Source of the DNA: Cochlodiniinecator piscidefendens | GTDB lineage: Bacteria > Pseudomonadota > Alphaproteobacteria > Rhodobacterales > Rhodobacteraceae | Assembly (NCBI RefSeq): GCF_011326755.1 | Contig: NZ_JAAOIE010000005.1 | Span: 124,001-188,000 of the forward strand | DNA length: 64,000 nt | Direction of reading: 5' to 3' | Shown here: positions 62,558 through 64,000 of the stretch, piece by piece | How positions within the stretch are numbered: position 1 is the stretch's first letter | How the letters are laid out: each line of letters starts with the position of its first letter | Notes under the pieces: model-generated | Told to the model about the DNA's origin: nothing | Databases searched by the model: none | The model's input: only the letters and a program-made list of their open reading frames with translations | Position numbers and translations under genes: made by a program

Positions 62558-63661
62558 ATGACAAAAATCGGTGTGATGATCTGTGGACACGGTTCACGTA
62601 GTCAAGATGCAGTTGACGAATTTGCTGTATTGGCTGAAAAACTACCGCCGCTTTTGCCGTCTGATTGGGAAACCGATTATGGGTATTTGGAATTTGCTAA
62701 TCCTGTAATCCGAGATGGCTTAGATCGCTTGCGTAATGCGGGCTGTGACAAAATCCTTGCGGTGCCGGGAATGCTGTTTGCGGCGATGCATGCCAAAAAC
62801 GATATTCCGACGGTTCTAAATACCTATGCGGCCAAGCATGGAATTGATGTGTCCTACGGTCGCGAATTGGGCGTTGATCCTAAAATGATCGCTGCTGCTG
62901 GTGCTCGTGTTCAAGAGGCTATCGATGCTGCTAATGCTGAGCATGGCGAAGTTGCGTTAGAAGATACGTGCCTTGTTGTGATTGGGCGCGGTGCGTCTGA
63001 CCCGGATGCGAATGGCAACGTTTCAAAAATTGCACGCATGCTGCAAGAAGGTATGGGCTTTGGTTGGTGCGAAGTTGGCTACTCCGGTGTCACATTCCCT
63101 CTGGTTGAACCTTGCCTACAGCACACCGTGAAGCTTGGATATAAGCGCGTTGTCGTCTTCCCATATTTCCTATTTGCGGGCATTTTGATTGACCGTATTT
63201 ACGGCTTTACGGATCAGGTCGCTGCGCAGTACCCGGACATTGAATTTGTCAAAGCCGGGTATCTAAACGATCATCCGTTGGTGTTGGAAACCTTTGCTGA
63301 ACGCGTACAGGAACAAATCGGTGAAATCGTCCCACCAACCTGTGGGACCTGCAAATACCGCACACAAGTTTTGGGGTTCGAGGCCGAAGTTGGTGCGGTG
63401 CAAGAAAGCCACCACCACCACGTAGAAGGTCAAGGCGCGAATGCACCGGGCTCCAACGTGGGGGATTGCAAATTGTGTGACACATTCTGCACCGGCGAAT
63501 GTCGCTTGGATATGGATCACCATCATCACGATCATGACCATTCGCACGACCACGGGCATAGCCATGACCACCACCACCATCATGACCACGATCACCACCA
63601 CGCCGAATACCCGCATGCGAAACATCCGCATGGCCCGGAAAGCGCACGTAAGAAAGGCTAA
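62558..63661 (+). CDS. cbiX: Sirohydrochlorin cobaltochelatase CbiX (long form)
   Basis: 367 residues from ATG 62558; AGGAGG upstream. Two CbiX-type halves: first with the metal His in MICGHGSRSQDAVDEF and PGMLFAAMHAKNDIP, second ending in FPYFLFAGILIDRIYG. The C-terminal third carries Cys-rich pieces (TCGTCKYRTQ; DCKLCDTFCTGECRLD), as in the [4Fe-4S]-bearing CbiX-L proteins, then a tract of some 25 His with Asp and Ser (about residues 318-355). It inserts cobalt early in corrin synthesis, which is unusual beside a CobN-type late-insertion system. CobH follows 71 bases on. Confidence 0.92.
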   Translation: MTKIGVMICGHGSRSQDAVDEFAVLAEKLPPLLPSDWETDYGYLEFANPVIRDGLDRLRNAGCDKILAVPGMLFAAMHAKNDIPTVLNTYAAKHGIDVSYGRELGVDPKMIAAAGARVQEAIDAANAEHGEVALEDTCLVVIGRGASDPDANGNVSKIARMLQEGMGFGWCEVGYSGVTFPLVEPCLQHTVKLGYKRVVVFPYFLFAGILIDRIYGFTDQVAAQYPDIEFVKAGYLNDHPLVLETFAERVQEQIGEIVPPTCGTCKYRTQVLGFEAEVGAVQESHHHHVEGQGANAPGSNVGDCKLCDTFCTGECRLDMDHHHHDHDHSHDHGHSHDHHHHHDHDHHHAEYPHAKHPHGPESARKKG

Positions 63662-63675
63662 CGTGATCTCAATGA

Positions 63676-63698
63676 GAAAGCCCCCGAACGGGGCTTTC
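63676..63698 (+). terminator. Hairpin between cbiX and cobH
   Basis: GAAAGCCCC (63676-63684) and GGGGCTTTC (63690-63698) form a perfect nine-pair stem with a five-base loop, 14 bases after the cbiX stop. Few T residues follow (GCTGTATCTTT), so it may reduce rather than stop transcription into cobH. Confidence 0.55.
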
Positions 63699-63732
63699 GC
63701 TGTATCTTTGGGACATGCTGAGAGGGACCGTC

Positions 63733-64000
63733 ATGCGATATGAAAAAAAACCACTGGCGATTTACCGCGAGAGCTTTGCGACCGTGCGGCGCGAAGCAAA
63801 CTTGGATCGGTTTGACGAAGGGATGCAGAGCCTTGCTATCCGTTTGATCCATGCTTGTGGGATGGTCGAAGTTGCGGATCGGCTGGCGTTCTCAGCAAAT
63901 GCATATGCCGCAGGTCATGAAGCGTTAAAGGCCGGCGCGCCTGTGCTGTGTGATTGCGAAATGGTTGGTGCGGGAATTATTCGGCGCTATTTGCCTGCGG
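63733..64000 (+). CDS. cobH: Precorrin-8X methylmutase CobH, 5' part
   Basis: Open from ATG 63733 to the window edge (89 codons). GAGAGG lies seven bases before the ATG. The product begins MRYEKKPLAIYRESFATVRR and has the family's catalytic His in AIRLIHACGMVEVAD, followed by APVLCDCEMVGAGIIRRYLP. It rearranges precorrin-8X to hydrogenobyrinate by moving the C-11 methyl group. Downstream genes, likely cobJ, cobM and others, lie outside the window. Confidence 0.92.
   Translation, partial: MRYEKKPLAIYRESFATVRREANLDRFDEGMQSLAIRLIHACGMVEVADRLAFSANAYAAGHEALKAGAPVLCDCEMVGAGIIRRYLPA

Noticed and set aside
1-64000. CRISPR arrays, rRNA and tRNA genes, complete insertion sequences
   Set aside because: No spaced repeat array, no tRNA cloverleaf with conserved TTCGA box, and no DDE transposase was recognised anywhere in the window.

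Overview
The window looks like a chromosome segment from a marine Rhodobacteraceae (Roseobacter-group) alphaproteobacterium. The basis is gene content and protein style: an aerobic-type cobalamin pathway (cobN, cobO, cobW, cobC, cobH) together with CbiX, an SMC protein of the Rhodobacter type, five LysE/RhtB exporters, Opp-type ABC systems, a 2OG-oxygenase cluster and an iron box of TGA-N9-TCA form. This assignment is inference; no rRNA or tRNA gene was seen.

Layout. 1-4.0 kb is a mobile or island edge: two overlapping ParB/RepB-like genes, a large serine recombinase that has lost its catalytic domain, a DUF1415 gene that looks imported, and an intact tyrosine recombinase. 4.1-5.7 kb holds an aromatic amino acid lyase homologue whose MIO tripeptide reads Ala-Ser-Asp instead of Ala-Ser-Gly. 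A gene-poor 1.1 kb follows, with one perfect FNR-type box. 6.7-12.2 kb is a two-component locus: a NarL-type multi-pass membrane histidine kinase with a large periplasmic domain, its response regulator, and several small secreted proteins. 12.5-15.1 kb is a graveyard of three decaying genes (class III alcohol dehydrogenase, GlxA-type regulator, CobW-type GTPase).

15.4-21.6 kb carries a LysE exporter, an MFS transporter facing an XRE-cupin regulator across a perfect palindrome, then a GAF histidine kinase, a 2OG/Fe(II) oxygenase and another LysE exporter. 21.9-31.9 kb is a coherent catabolic operon: an XRE regulator divergent from a CocE/NonD hydrolase, a complete peptide/opine-type ABC importer and an amidohydrolase. 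32.0-36.2 kb is an uncharacterised three-gene cluster (FrhB-like Fe-S protein, class II aldolase, gamma-butyrobetaine-dioxygenase-like enzyme) divergent from a GlxA/AraC regulator. 36.3-43.5 kb holds an Lrp/LysE pair, bfd-bfr iron storage, split mnmD/mnmC functions, and copC-copD.

43.6-64 kb is dominated by cobalamin biosynthesis, scattered between other genes: cobO; cobW-GNAT-cobN behind a cobalamin riboswitch; smc and a lytic transglycosylase; cobD(cbiB)-cobC-DUF1636; and cbiX followed by cobH, which runs off the right edge. Cobalt handling appears to rest on His-rich tails in both CobW and CbiX. The best candidates for undescribed biology are the FrhB/aldolase/oxygenase cluster, the CocE-ABC-amidohydrolase operon, the 7-12 kb sensor locus and the altered-MIO lyase.
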